64,000 nt of DNA from Lacisediminimonas profundi. GTDB taxonomy: Bacteria > Pseudomonadota > Gammaproteobacteria > Burkholderiales > Burkholderiaceae_D. This document shows positions 36,594 through 45,974 of the stretch, one piece after another (within the stretch, counting starts at the first letter, position 1; every line of letters starts with the position of its first letter). The notes beneath the pieces were generated by a model. The model was not told the DNA's origin. It did not search any database and saw nothing but the letters and a program-made list of their open reading frames with translations. A program made the translations under genes and the position numbers. The DNA lies in contig NZ_VTTH01000002.1 in the NCBI RefSeq assembly GCF_008831265.1, forward strand, positions 744,001 to 808,000, given 5' to 3'.

Positions 36594-37004
36594 ATGGTTT
36601 CGAAAGTACATGAAGGCAGGGAGTACCCCCCCTTTCGCATCCGCCCTGACCGGGAGCTGGTACGCAAGTACTGGACTTCGATGGGGGTTGATCCGGAGCG
36701 GCGCGAAGTCCCGCTCACCTACCTTATTTTCCTGCGCGGCGAATCGCAGGGTGTGGACCTGTTCCGCGACCTCGACATTCCGCGCCGGCAGGCCCTGCAT
36801 GGTGGCCAGCGATACGAGTGGTTCGCGCCGGTCGGGCCGGACGACGAACTCGATGTCGTCGTGCGTATCGACCGGGTACTGGAGAAAGCCAGCAAGAGTG
36901 GCCCACTGTGGTTCGTCGATGCGACCTACGAATACCGCAATGCCGGCAGCGGCGCGCTGGTACTGAAAGAAGTGACGCGACTGATCAAGCGAGGCCTGCA
37001 ATGA
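36594..37004 (+). CDS. MaoC-like half-hydratase, N-terminal (FAS1-dehydratase-like) domain
   Basis: A 136-residue single hot-dog domain (YPPFRIRPDRELVRKYWTSM, LHGGQRYEWFAPVGPDDELDV). It lacks the hydratase-2 Asp/His motif, which is carried by the next protein, so the two should form a heteromeric enoyl-CoA hydratase like ChsH1-ChsH2. Its stop overlaps the next start (ATGA at 37001-37004). First gene of the operon, after AAGGAAGACAT. Confidence 0.8.
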   Translation: MVSKVHEGREYPPFRIRPDRELVRKYWTSMGVDPERREVPLTYLIFLRGESQGVDLFRDLDIPRRQALHGGQRYEWFAPVGPDDELDVVVRIDRVLEKASKSGPLWFVDATYEYRNAGSGALVLKEVTRLIKRGLQ

Positions 37005-37390
37005 AGACCGGACAAGTGCTGTTTGACGTAGAGATCCCCGGCTCCAGCCGCGAGCTTATCGCGCTGTTCTCAGAGGCGACCGAAGACCCCAATCCGATCC
37101 ACGTCGATGACGATTTCGCCCATGACTGCGGGTTCCCGCAAGTGATCCAGCAGGGTCCGATGACGACTGCCCACTTCGGGCGCCTGCTGGCTGAAGCAGT
37201 CGGCGCCGGCCAGGTGAAGATGCTCGACGTGTCCTTCAGCGCCCCGGTTTTCCCGCTTGAGGCATTGCGCCTGAATGCAGTCGTCGGCGAAGTGCGCGAC
37301 GGCCGGGCGCAAGTGGTGCTGCAAGCGCAGAAGGCGGACGGCGTGGTGACCGCCAAAGGCACCGCCGAAGTCGTCGCGGAGGCCGCATGA
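37001..37390 (+). CDS. MaoC-like half-hydratase with catalytic motif
   Basis: A 129-residue hot-dog protein carrying the hydratase-2 motif, with D29 and H34 in EDPNPIHVDDDFA. Pairs with the protein encoded just upstream. It would hydrate a 2-enoyl-CoA or, as in the MaoC part of PaaZ, handle a ring-opening or aldehyde-forming step. Overlaps the thiolase start by 4 bases. Confidence 0.82.
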   Translation: MKTGQVLFDVEIPGSSRELIALFSEATEDPNPIHVDDDFAHDCGFPQVIQQGPMTTAHFGRLLAEAVGAGQVKMLDVSFSAPVFPLEALRLNAVVGEVRDGRAQVVLQAQKADGVVTAKGTAEVVAEAA

Positions 37391-38559
37391 GCACAGCGCC
37401 TCCCTGCACGGTCATGGTCGCCGGCGGCGAAGTCGGCCCCTTCGGACGCTTTGTCGACATTTCAATGAGCGCGCTGTCGCGCCCGGTAGTCGATGCCGCG
37501 CTGCGCGACGCTGGCGTGGCGGCTTCCCAGCTGCAGGCGGCCTATGTCGGCAACGGCTTCGGCGGCCTGATCCAGGGGCAGGAAACCATACTGGGGCAGA
37601 TCCTGCTGGCCGATTCAGGCATCGACACCATTCCCATCCATAACCTGAAGAACGCGTGCTCCAGCGGCGCCGACGCGCTGGCCATGGCGTGGAGCGCAAT
37701 CGCGTGGGGCCAATACGAATGCGTGCTGGTGCTCGGCGTGGAAAAGATGACCCATGCCGACCGCGCGCGGCCCATGCTTGCACTGGCGTCGGCATCCGAC
37801 CTGGCGCCGACCGAGCCGGGCCGCTCGGTATTCATGGACCTGAATGCGGCGCGGGCCAAAGCCTACATGCAGGAATACGGCGCCACGCAGCGCGACTTTG
37901 CCATGGTGGCGGTAAAGAACCGCGCCCACGCCGTGCTGAATGAAAAGGCCGCCGAGCGCGAGCCGCTGACGCTGGAGCAAGTGCTCAATGACCGCATTGT
38001 GATCGATCCACTGACCCGCTCCATGTGCGGCGGCATTTGCGACGGCGCGGCAGCCCTGGTGCTGGTCAGCGCCAACTACGCGAGGCGGCACGGGCTCACC
38101 GGACCGACCATTGCCGCCTCTGCCGTGGTCTCCGGCAAGCCCAAGGGCGGCAGCGGGGGAAGCGCGACGGCGCGCGCAGGCTTGCTGGCTTTCGAGTCCG
38201 CCGGCATCAGCCCGCGCGAGGTTTCGCTGGCGGAAGTGCACGATCCAAGCGCACCACAGGAATTGCTGGATATCGAAGACCTCGGTCTATGCGACCGCGG
38301 CGAAGCGGCTGCGATTACCGCGCGTGGCGCAACCGCGCTGGGCGGTTCCTTGCCGGTGAATGTTTCCGGCGGATTGGCGCATCGCGGCCATCCGGTCGGC
38401 GCGACCGGCGTGGCGCAGGTCGTAGAGATCAGCCGACAGCTGACCGGACGCGCGGGCAAATCCCAGGTAATGGGCGCACGGGTCGGCCTGGCGCAAATGG
38501 CAGGCGGACTGGTCGGCAAGGATTCGGCCATCGCCTGCGTTCATCTCCTCAAGTGCTGA
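37387..38559 (+). CDS. SCP-x-type thiolase
   Basis: A 390-residue thiolase with nucleophile C91 (LKNACSSGAD), the HDPSAPQELLDIEDLGLC region (usually HDCF in SCP-x proteins) and GGLAHRGHPVGATG. It would cleave a 3-oxoacyl-CoA. It resembles lipid-transfer (SCP-x) thiolases more than PaaJ/PcaF. These often need a DUF35 partner, which is not present here. Tightly linked with the MaoC pair. Confidence 0.85.
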   Translation: MSTAPPCTVMVAGGEVGPFGRFVDISMSALSRPVVDAALRDAGVAASQLQAAYVGNGFGGLIQGQETILGQILLADSGIDTIPIHNLKNACSSGADALAMAWSAIAWGQYECVLVLGVEKMTHADRARPMLALASASDLAPTEPGRSVFMDLNAARAKAYMQEYGATQRDFAMVAVKNRAHAVLNEKAAEREPLTLEQVLNDRIVIDPLTRSMCGGICDGAAALVLVSANYARRHGLTGPTIAASAVVSGKPKGGSGGSATARAGLLAFESAGISPREVSLAEVHDPSAPQELLDIEDLGLCDRGEAAAITARGATALGGSLPVNVSGGLAHRGHPVGATGVAQVVEISRQLTGRAGKSQVMGARVGLAQMAGGLVGKDSAIACVHLLKC

Positions 38560-38588
38560 CACGCGTCGGCCAATTTCAAGGACTGTTA

Positions 38589-40064
38589 ATGAGCTACACA
38601 ATACCCTCCTCCTACGATCATTTCGTCAACGGCCAGTGGATGCCCTCCAGCGGCACGGCACGGCTCGAGTGCGCAAGTCCGCTGACGCAGGAGATCCTGA
38701 CCACCGTGCCCGATGCGACCGCGGCCGACCTCGATGCGGCGGTTGCCGCCGCGGCCGCTGCCCAGCCGGGCTGGGCCGATGTGCCGGCGCGCAAACGCCA
38801 GGCCTTGCTGGAAGCGGCGGCCGACCGCCTGGTCGCCGAGGTGGAGCGGCTGGCCTGGCTGGAAACCGCCAACACCGGCAAGCCAATCAGGGAAAGCCGC
38901 GCCAACGTGATGACCGCGGCAGACCGCCTGCGCTACTACGCCGGCGCCTGCCGGGTATTCGAAGGCGTGGTGGTGCCGGTAACGCGTGACATCACCAGCT
39001 ATGGCCTGCGCAAGCCGCTGGGCGTGATCGGCATCATCGGCGCCTGGAATTTCCCGCTCAACATGTTCGTCGGCAAGATCGCGCCGGCCATTGCAGCAGG
39101 CAACTGCGTGGTCTACAAACCTGCGGACGCAACGCCGGTGACTACACTTGAAATCGCCGCTCTGCTGGCCGAATGCCTGCCGCCGGGCGTGGTCAATGTC
39201 ATCACCGGCCGCGGCGATACCGCCGGTGCCGGATTGGTGGCGCATCCGGGGGTGCGCAAGATATCGGTGACCGGATCGAGCGAGACCGGACGGCGGGTGA
39301 TGGCCGGCGCCAGCAGCACCATCAAGCGCCTGACGCTTGAACTCGGCGGCAAGAACGCGCAGATCGTCTACCCCGATGCCGACCTCGACCGGGCGGCGCA
39401 AGGCATCCTGCTCGGCGCCTTCATGAACCAGGGCCAGGTCTGCACCGCCGGTAGCCGCATCCTCGCCCACCGCGACATCGCCGCGGGACTGAAGGAGCGC
39501 ATCCTGTCGCTGGTGCCGCGCTTGCGCGTTGGCGATCCGTTCGATCCGGCGACCCGGATGGGCACGGTGTCTACCCGTACCCATTTCGACCGCGTGGCCA
39601 GTTACATCGAACTTGGCAAGCGCGAGGGCGGCCGCCTGCTGTGCGGCGGCGAGCCAGTTCGGGTTGACGCCTGGCCGCGCGGCCTGTTCATGGCGCCGAC
39701 CCTGTTCGAGGGGCTGGCCGCCAGCGCGCGCGTGGCACAGGAAGAAATCTTCGGCCCGGTCGCGACCTTTTCGGAATGGGATGACGAAGCAGCCATGCTG
39801 GACGAGGTGAACGGCGTCGAACAGGGTCTCGCAGCCGGCGTCTGGACATCCAGCCTGTCCCGCGCCCATGCGGCGGCGGAAGCGGTGCAGACCGGCCGGG
39901 TCTGGGTCAACTGCTACAACCTGTTCCCCTCAGGCGCTGCCTTCGGCGGCAGCAAGGCCAGCGGCTTCGGCCGTGAAGACGCCTTCGAAACACTGCTTGA
40001 CTTCACCGAGGTCAAGAACGTGATCGTCGACGCGGCCCCCGACTATCGCAGTTTCTACGAATGA
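38589..40064 (+). CDS. Aldehyde dehydrogenase
   Basis: A 491-residue ALDH: NAD-binding WNFPLNMFVGKIAPAIAAGN, general base E251 in ELGGKN and nucleophile C285 in NQGQVCTAGSR. The ATG at 38589 is chosen, since the long frame before it overlaps the thiolase gene. In context it probably oxidises a semialdehyde-CoA formed by ring opening, as the ALDH part of PaaZ or BoxD does, although its sequence looks like the broad betaine-aldehyde-type branch. Confidence 0.88.
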   Translation: MSYTIPSSYDHFVNGQWMPSSGTARLECASPLTQEILTTVPDATAADLDAAVAAAAAAQPGWADVPARKRQALLEAAADRLVAEVERLAWLETANTGKPIRESRANVMTAADRLRYYAGACRVFEGVVVPVTRDITSYGLRKPLGVIGIIGAWNFPLNMFVGKIAPAIAAGNCVVYKPADATPVTTLEIAALLAECLPPGVVNVITGRGDTAGAGLVAHPGVRKISVTGSSETGRRVMAGASSTIKRLTLELGGKNAQIVYPDADLDRAAQGILLGAFMNQGQVCTAGSRILAHRDIAAGLKERILSLVPRLRVGDPFDPATRMGTVSTRTHFDRVASYIELGKREGGRLLCGGEPVRVDAWPRGLFMAPTLFEGLAASARVAQEEIFGPVATFSEWDDEAAMLDEVNGVEQGLAAGVWTSSLSRAHAAAEAVQTGRVWVNCYNLFPSGAAFGGSKASGFGREDAFETLLDFTEVKNVIVDAAPDYRSFYE

Positions 40065-40128
40065 CGGGCACGCAGCCCGATTTTATTTGACGTCCATCGT
40101 CCAAGCCCACATCCAAGGAGCATTTTCA

Positions 40129-40893
40129 ATGACTACCGCAACGCTCTCCCCTTCGGCCCACGCCCAAGGCCCTGCCACCGCAGCAGATTTCTGGAACCTC
40201 GATCCCGAATACCGCGACTTGCTGCTGAACCTGATCAACATCCACGTGGTCAGCGAACTGTACGGCGGCGACTGCTTCGAGCGCAGCATCCTGCGCGCGC
40301 CCACCCCGGAACTGAAGATGCGCATGGCGAAAACCGTAATGGAAGAATACGGACACCACGTTCGCTATCGCAAGCTGATGGACGAGCTCGGCCTGGACTG
40401 GGAAGAGTACGCCCGCAGCAAAGGCCACCTGAGCACCTTCGACACGCCGATGGAATCCTGGGCTGACCAGGCTGTTTTCCTGGCCCTGGTCGACCGTGCC
40501 GCCGCGCACCAGTTCCGGCATTTCGTCCAATCCGGCTACGAGCCCTTCCGCCAGGCGGCGCAGGACACGCTGAAGGAAGAATATGGCCACGTCGGGCTGG
40601 GCATGGACGCGGTCAAGCAACTGCTGGAAACGCCGGAGGGCCGCGCCGAGGTCGAGAAAGCCACCACCAAATGGCTGCAGGTCGGCCTGCAGTCCTTCGG
40701 TTCGGACAATTCGCGCAAGAACGAGCGTTATCGCCATTTCGGCATCAAGCAGGACACCAACGAGAACATGCGTGCCGCGTACTGGCAGCAGGTCCGTGCC
40801 TTCATTACCGAAGACTGGGGCATCGCCTTACCGGAAGATTTCCGCGAGATCTGGTCACCCTCGGCAACCGACGACACGGAACGCGCGTACTGA
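40129..40893 (+). CDS. Diiron oxygenase of the PaaA/PaaC family
   Basis: A 254-residue ferritin-like protein of the phenylacetyl-CoA epoxidase family. The four-helix diiron pattern is visible: E43, then E73-x2-H76 (EEYGHH), D122, then E151-x2-H154 (EEYGHV). Asp replaces the usual Glu at 122. AAGGAG at 40115-40120 fixes the start. It is the only subunit of its family here (Paa epoxidase has PaaA and PaaC, Box has a long BoxB), so it may act as a homo-oligomeric aryl-CoA epoxidase fed by the next gene. Confidence 0.82.
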   Translation: MTTATLSPSAHAQGPATAADFWNLDPEYRDLLLNLINIHVVSELYGGDCFERSILRAPTPELKMRMAKTVMEEYGHHVRYRKLMDELGLDWEEYARSKGHLSTFDTPMESWADQAVFLALVDRAAAHQFRHFVQSGYEPFRQAAQDTLKEEYGHVGLGMDAVKQLLETPEGRAEVEKATTKWLQVGLQSFGSDNSRKNERYRHFGIKQDTNENMRAAYWQQVRAFITEDWGIALPEDFREIWSPSATDDTERAY

Positions 40894-40949
40894 CCCATTG
40901 CGGTCAGCCCGATTGAGCCGGCCATAGCGGCCGGTAACGGAGTATTGAA

Positions 40950-41969
40950 ATGTTTTCACTGGTGGTCGAAGGAACGGACAAGGCAGTACAGGCGGGGGCA
41001 GACGAGTCTCTGCTCGACGCCTGCCTGTCGCGCTCGGTGCCCCTTCCCTACAACTGCCGCTCGGGCGAGTGCGGCGAATGCCTCGCCCGGCTGGTGAGTG
41101 GCGAAGTGCATGAATTGCCGGGCGCGGATCCGGCGGTCTACAGCGACGCAATGCGCAGCGAGGGGATGATCCTGACCTGCATGTGTTTTGCGCGCTCCGA
41201 CGTGGTGATCAGCGTCCCCTTGCGCGACGGTGGCGATCCGAGGATCACCGAGTTCGACGCGGTGATCGAGAACGTCACCTGGTTTGACGAGCGTACCGCG
41301 AAAGTCCTGATGCGCTGCCCGGCGCCGGTCGAGTTCCGCAGCGGCCAGTACTTCGAGTGGCTCGTGCCTGGCACCTCGGGTCCGCGCGCCTATTCCGCGG
41401 CCAACGCCTGCGGCAGCTCGCACCTCGAGTTCCTGGTGCGCGTCCACCCCGGCGGCGAAATCAGCTCGCGCCTCAAGCGCCATGAACTGGCAAGCGGCGA
41501 TGTGGTCAGCCTGCGCGGGCCCTACGGTGCCTATGCATTCAACCCGCGCGACGACGGCAACGCCCTGTTCGTGGCCGGCGGCACCGGGCTGGCGCCGGTC
41601 AAATCAATTGTCGAGGCGGCGCTGCAGGCCCGCAGCACGCGCCCGATGGTCGTGTTCTACGGCGCCCGCAACAGGTCTGAACTGCAGTGCGCGCAGGCAC
41701 TCTCGCAGTGGGCCGCGGAACATCGCCAGCTGCGCTTCGTTCCGGTACTGTCCGAGGAACCGGCCGATTCGGCGTGGACCGGGCGGCGCGGCACCGTGAT
41801 CGACGCAATGAAGGAAGAGCTCGGCGAGTCATTCGGAGCCCAGGCCTACCTGTGCGGTCCGCCGGTGGTGATTGAATTGGCCACGGCCCTGCTGGAACGC
41901 CAGGGCGTATTCCGCGCCGATATTTATTGCGACAAGTTCGTCCCGGCGATGTCGCGCGAGGGAGCATGA
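40950..41969 (+). CDS. Ferredoxin-NAD(P)H reductase of the diiron oxygenase
   Basis: A 339-residue reductase in the order 2Fe-2S domain (C36, C41, C44, C77), FAD domain (PRAYSAANA in place of the usual RxYS) and NAD-binding domain (LFVAGGTGLAPVKSI, YLCGPPVVIELA). This order matches BoxA/benzoate-dioxygenase reductases, whereas PaaE has its iron-sulfur domain at the C-terminus. It should pass electrons from NAD(P)H to the diiron protein. A CCGGCC-ATAGC-GGCCGG hairpin (40918-40934) lies in the 56-base gap upstream. Confidence 0.9.
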   Translation: MFSLVVEGTDKAVQAGADESLLDACLSRSVPLPYNCRSGECGECLARLVSGEVHELPGADPAVYSDAMRSEGMILTCMCFARSDVVISVPLRDGGDPRITEFDAVIENVTWFDERTAKVLMRCPAPVEFRSGQYFEWLVPGTSGPRAYSAANACGSSHLEFLVRVHPGGEISSRLKRHELASGDVVSLRGPYGAYAFNPRDDGNALFVAGGTGLAPVKSIVEAALQARSTRPMVVFYGARNRSELQCAQALSQWAAEHRQLRFVPVLSEEPADSAWTGRRGTVIDAMKEELGESFGAQAYLCGPPVVIELATALLERQGVFRADIYCDKFVPAMSREGA

Positions 41970-42949
41970 AGATGCAGGTGCGCGCAATCGCCGATGCAGC
42001 AAACGACCAGGCGGCACAGGGCCGGGATCCCGGCGCGCCGCTGCCGGTCCGGGCCAGCGATGGCATATTGCTGGGGGCACGGCTGTTCGCCAATCCCGCT
42101 GCAAAGGCGCGCCTGGTGGTCAGCCACGGCAACGGCCTGGCCTCCTTCGGCTACCGCGTCTTCTGGGAAAACTTGCGGAAAGATTTCGAACTGGTGGTAG
42201 TCGACGTACGCGGCCACGGGATGAGCGAACCGGGTGCGGCAGGACATCATCACTGGCCGCAATTCGTTGCCGACCTCGAGACCTTGCGCGACACCCTGGC
42301 GCAGCAGCTCGACCCGCGCCCCACCTTTGGCGCTTTCCACTCGCTGAGCGCGGTGGCCAGCCTGCTGCAGTCCCATCACCATGGCCGGCGCTGGGACGGG
42401 CTGGTGCTGTTCGACCCGCCGCTGGCGCCCCCTGCGGGGCATCCGCTCAGGCGCGCGCATGAGCGTGACGTCGAAATGCTGGTCGAGGGCGCGTTGCGCC
42501 GGCGGCCCTCGTTCGCGCACCCCGCGGAGCTGGCGGGACGATTCGCCCGCCCGGAGATATTCGGCGCTTGGGAGGACCCGGCCCCGATGGACATGGCCTG
42601 CGCCACCCTGCGCCCGGACAGCGACAGCCAGGAATGGGTGCTGGCCTGCGCGCCGGATCGCGAAGCCTTCGTCTTCCGGACCAACATGGACGAGCGCGCA
42701 TGGGAAGCCATGCTTGCCCCGCCGTGCCCGATCCACATTATCGCTTCGGATCCGCATGCGCCCCAGCCGGGCGCGCCGGCCTTGACCTCGCTGGCCGCGC
42801 ATCAGGAAGCGGGCGTAAGTTATGACGCCATCGCCGGTACCGGTCACTTCCTGCAACTGGAACAACCCGGACAATGCCGCGCCGCGCTGCGCAGGTTCAT
42901 TGCAAGTTGCGGGCAGGCGGCGATGATGAATCCAGTCCAGACAACATAA
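41966..42949 (+). CDS. Alpha/beta hydrolase
   Basis: A 327-residue alpha/beta hydrolase: oxyanion HGNGLASFGYR, acid strand VVDVRGHGMSEPG, nucleophile region GAFHSLSAVAS, with Ser in FHSLSA instead of the usual GxSxG, and a late GTGHFLQLE His. Its start overlaps the reductase stop (ATGA). It could be a thioesterase or a ring-opening hydrolase of the pathway. Function uncertain. Confidence 0.78.
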   Translation: MKMQVRAIADAANDQAAQGRDPGAPLPVRASDGILLGARLFANPAAKARLVVSHGNGLASFGYRVFWENLRKDFELVVVDVRGHGMSEPGAAGHHHWPQFVADLETLRDTLAQQLDPRPTFGAFHSLSAVASLLQSHHHGRRWDGLVLFDPPLAPPAGHPLRRAHERDVEMLVEGALRRRPSFAHPAELAGRFARPEIFGAWEDPAPMDMACATLRPDSDSQEWVLACAPDREAFVFRTNMDERAWEAMLAPPCPIHIIASDPHAPQPGAPALTSLAAHQEAGVSYDAIAGTGHFLQLEQPGQCRAALRRFIASCGQAAMMNPVQTT

Positions 42950-42987
42950 TAACCAATAGAAGCACTCAGCAATTCAAGGAGACAAGC

Positions 42988-44589
42988 GTGAATGCAGTCA
43001 TGCAAGAGAAAAGGCCCGCACCGGGGCTGGAAGGCAATGTCGTTGACTACCTGTTCGAGCACCGCATGGCGCCGGCAGAAGCGCAGCGGCCCTACCTGAT
43101 CACGCCTTCCGGCAATTTTTCCTTCGGCGACCTCTATCGGCGGACCTGCCAGGTCGGGCAGATGCTGAAGGCGCAAGGCGTACAGCCCGGCGACCGGGTG
43201 ATGTTCAGCCTGCTCGACGGCCTCGATTTCGTCGCCACATTCCTTGGCGCGATGAAGATCGGCGCAATCAGCCTGCCGCTCAACACCTTCCTCAAGGCCG
43301 CCGATTATGCGTACTACATCCGCGACAGCGGCGTGCGCGCCGTGATCGTCGACCATTCCCTGGTCGGGCGCATCGACGAGATACGGCATGCCGGGGATTT
43401 CCCCAAGCTGCTGTTTGTCGCCAATGGCGCAGCGGAGGGATACCGCGCATTCGAACCGGAAGTGGACCGGATGCCGCAGGCGCTCGACACATTCCCCCGC
43501 CGCCCGGACGAGGCCGCATTCTGGCTGTACAGCTCGGGCAGTACCGGTGCGCCCAAAGGCGTGGTCCACACCCACGACCACATCTACTGGGCGACTGAAT
43601 TGTTCGGCCTGGGGACGGTCGGCATGGACGCTTCGGATGTGATCCAGTGTCCGCCAAAGATGTTTTTCGCCTACGGCCTGGGCAACCAGGTGTACTTCCC
43701 CCTGCGCACTGGCGCCGCCATCGTGGTCGAATCAGGCCCCATCAAGCCGCAAGCAGTACTCGACAAGCTGATCGCCCACAGGCCGACCCTGATGATGTCG
43801 GTGCCAACCCTGTACGCCGGCGTGCTGGACCTGATGCGGGGCATGGACCCCGACGCGGTACGCCAGGCCTGCAGCCGCCTGCGCTGCTGCATCAGCGGCG
43901 GCGAGCTGCTGCCGCCGGCGCTGAATCGCCAGTGGCTGGCGATGACCGGCAAGGAAATCATGGACGGCGTGGGGACGACAGAACTGACCCACATGTTCAT
44001 GATCAATCTGCCGGGCCAGATCGTCCCGGGCAGCTGCGGCAAGCTGGTCAAGGGTTACGAAGCGTACTGCCTCGACGAGGAAGGCAAGCGGCTGCCGCTC
44101 GGGGAGATCGGCAACCTGTTCGTCAAGGGACCGACTGCGGCGCAGATCTACTGGAACAAGCCGGAGAAAACCGCAGCCACGATGTGGGACGGCGGCGTGC
44201 TCACGGGTGACAAGTGCTACCAGGACGCGGAAGGCAATTTCTTCTATGTGGGCCGGATGGATGACATGCTGCGCGTGGGTGGCATCTGGGTCTCGCCGGG
44301 CGAGATCGAGTCGGTGCTGGCAGAACATGCGGCCATCCTCGAGTGCGCGGTCATCGGCGCGGCGGACGAGCATGACATGATCAAACCGAAAGCCTTCGTC
44401 GTGCTGCGCCCTGGCGTGCAAGCCGACGAGCCATTACGAGATTCGATCCGTGAACTGCTGCGCTCAAAGCTGGCCCACATCAAGTGTCCGCGCTGGATCG
44501 AGTTCGTGCCCGACCTGCCCAAGACCGCCACCGGAAAAATCCAGCGTTTCCGCTTGCGTAGTGGCGACACCGCGGGCCAGCCGGCCTGA
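42988..44589 (+). CDS. Aryl-CoA ligase, benzoate-CoA ligase-like
   Basis: A 533-residue AMP-forming ligase with P-loop YSSGSTGAPKG, the A5 motif MDGVGTTELTHMF typical of benzoate-CoA ligases, and a C-terminal lysine in PKTATGKIQRF. The start is GTG at 42988, set by AAGGAG (42976-42981) at 6 bases; the ATG at 43000 is too far. It should activate an aromatic or cyclic acid to its CoA thioester, the entry step of the operon. Confidence 0.87.
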   Translation: MNAVMQEKRPAPGLEGNVVDYLFEHRMAPAEAQRPYLITPSGNFSFGDLYRRTCQVGQMLKAQGVQPGDRVMFSLLDGLDFVATFLGAMKIGAISLPLNTFLKAADYAYYIRDSGVRAVIVDHSLVGRIDEIRHAGDFPKLLFVANGAAEGYRAFEPEVDRMPQALDTFPRRPDEAAFWLYSSGSTGAPKGVVHTHDHIYWATELFGLGTVGMDASDVIQCPPKMFFAYGLGNQVYFPLRTGAAIVVESGPIKPQAVLDKLIAHRPTLMMSVPTLYAGVLDLMRGMDPDAVRQACSRLRCCISGGELLPPALNRQWLAMTGKEIMDGVGTTELTHMFMINLPGQIVPGSCGKLVKGYEAYCLDEEGKRLPLGEIGNLFVKGPTAAQIYWNKPEKTAATMWDGGVLTGDKCYQDAEGNFFYVGRMDDMLRVGGIWVSPGEIESVLAEHAAILECAVIGAADEHDMIKPKAFVVLRPGVQADEPLRDSIRELLRSKLAHIKCPRWIEFVPDLPKTATGKIQRFRLRSGDTAGQPA

Positions 44590-44636
44590 ACACCCCCTCC
44601 CCCCCCCTGATGAACATTAAAAATACGGAGACCTGC

Positions 44637-45824
44637 ATGACTACACGTCGACAAGTACTGACCCGCGGCGCCGCCATACTGGGCGCAGCTTCCACCGGAC
44701 TGATGCTGCCGCATCTCGCCCGCGCCCAGGGATCGAAACTCAAGATCGGCCTGATGCTGCCTTACACCGGAACCTTCGCGCAGTTGGGCGTCGCGATCGA
44801 GAATGGCGTGCGCATGGCCATCAATGAACAGGGTGGAAAGCTTGGCGGACGGGAAATCGAATGGTTCAAGGTCGATGACGAATCGGACCCGTCGAAGAGC
44901 GTTGAAAACGCCTCCCGGCTGGTGCAACGCGACAAAGTCGACGTGCTGATCGGCACCGTGCACTCGGGCGTACAGATGGGCATCCAGAAGGTCGCTCGCG
45001 AAGCGCGCGTGCTGAACCTGATCCCCAACGCTGGCGTGCAGGCCGCGACCGGCTCGCTGTGCGCGCCGAACGTGTTCCGCTCTTCCTTCAGCAACTGGCA
45101 GGCCGGCTATTCGTTGGCGCCGGCGATGATCCAGCGTGGGCACAAGAAGGCGGTCTGGATCACCTGGAAGTACGCAGGCGGCGACGAGATCTTCGAAGGC
45201 TTCAAGGAGGGATACACCAAGGCCGGCGGCACCATCGTCAAGGTATTGGGCCTGCCCTTCCCTAGTGTCGAGTTCCAGGCGATGCTGACCGAAATCGCGT
45301 CGATCAAGCCGGACGCGGTCGCCTGCTTCTTCGCCGGCGGCGGCGCCGCCAAATTCATCCGCGACTATGCGACTGCGGGCCTGAAGGGCAAGATCCCCTT
45401 GTACGGCGCCGGCTTCCTGACCGAGGGCGTCCTTGAGGCTACCGGGGCGGCAGCCGAAGGCATCGTCACCACGATGCACTACAGCGATGCGCTCGACACC
45501 CCGCGCAACAAGAAATTCCGTCTCGAATACGCCAAGGCATTCAAGGTGCAGCCGGATGTCTACGCGGTACAGGGCTACGACACCGGCCTGCTGCTGGCGC
45601 ATGGCGCCAACGCGGTCAAGGGCGACCTGTCGGCGAAAAAGGCGCTGTACCAGGCGATGGAAACAGCAGTCATCGACAGCCCGCGCGGCAAGTGGCGCAT
45701 GAGCAAGTCGCACAATCCTGTGCAAGACATGTACCTGCGGGTCGTGGAGAACAAGGAAAACAAGGTGCTCGGCGTGGCGGCGAAAGCGCTGGCCGACCCG
45801 GGCAACGGATGCCGGATCGCGTGA
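44637..45824 (+). CDS. Liv-type ABC transporter substrate-binding protein
   Basis: A 395-residue periplasmic binding protein of the LivK type. The ATG at 44637 follows CGGAG at 6 bases. The N-terminus MTTRRQVLTRGAAILGAAS resembles a twin-arginine signal. The mature part starts KLKIGLMLPYTGTFAQLG. Homologues near aromatic-acid genes bind aromatic acids rather than leucine; that is likely here. It is separated from the first permease by two strong hairpins. Confidence 0.87.
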   Translation: MTTRRQVLTRGAAILGAASTGLMLPHLARAQGSKLKIGLMLPYTGTFAQLGVAIENGVRMAINEQGGKLGGREIEWFKVDDESDPSKSVENASRLVQRDKVDVLIGTVHSGVQMGIQKVAREARVLNLIPNAGVQAATGSLCAPNVFRSSFSNWQAGYSLAPAMIQRGHKKAVWITWKYAGGDEIFEGFKEGYTKAGGTIVKVLGLPFPSVEFQAMLTEIASIKPDAVACFFAGGGAAKFIRDYATAGLKGKIPLYGAGFLTEGVLEATGAAAEGIVTTMHYSDALDTPRNKKFRLEYAKAFKVQPDVYAVQGYDTGLLLAHGANAVKGDLSAKKALYQAMETAVIDSPRGKWRMSKSHNPVQDMYLRVVENKENKVLGVAAKALADPGNGCRIA

Positions 45825-45857
45825 CGACGCCTGGCCCCTTGCCAGCACGTGGCCGCA

Positions 45858-45949
45858 CCGGACCCGCATCGTGGGCTGGTGCGGGTCCGGCGGACGGGCC
45901 AGCCCTGCAACCATTCCTTCGCGCAAGTGCCGCCGCCGTGCGGCACTTG
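45858..45949 (+). promoter_or_regulatory. Two strong stem-loops between binding protein and permease genes
   Basis: The first is CCGGACCCGCA pairing with TGCGGGTCCGG (45858-45890, 11-base loop). The second is CAAGTGCCGC pairing with GCGGCACTTG (45924-45949, 6-base loop). Neither has a T-tract, so they more probably protect the 3' end of the binding-protein message or reduce read-through, giving more binding protein than permease. Confidence 0.6.
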
Positions 45950-45974
45950 TGCGTCCAATCCTGAGCCCTGTTCG

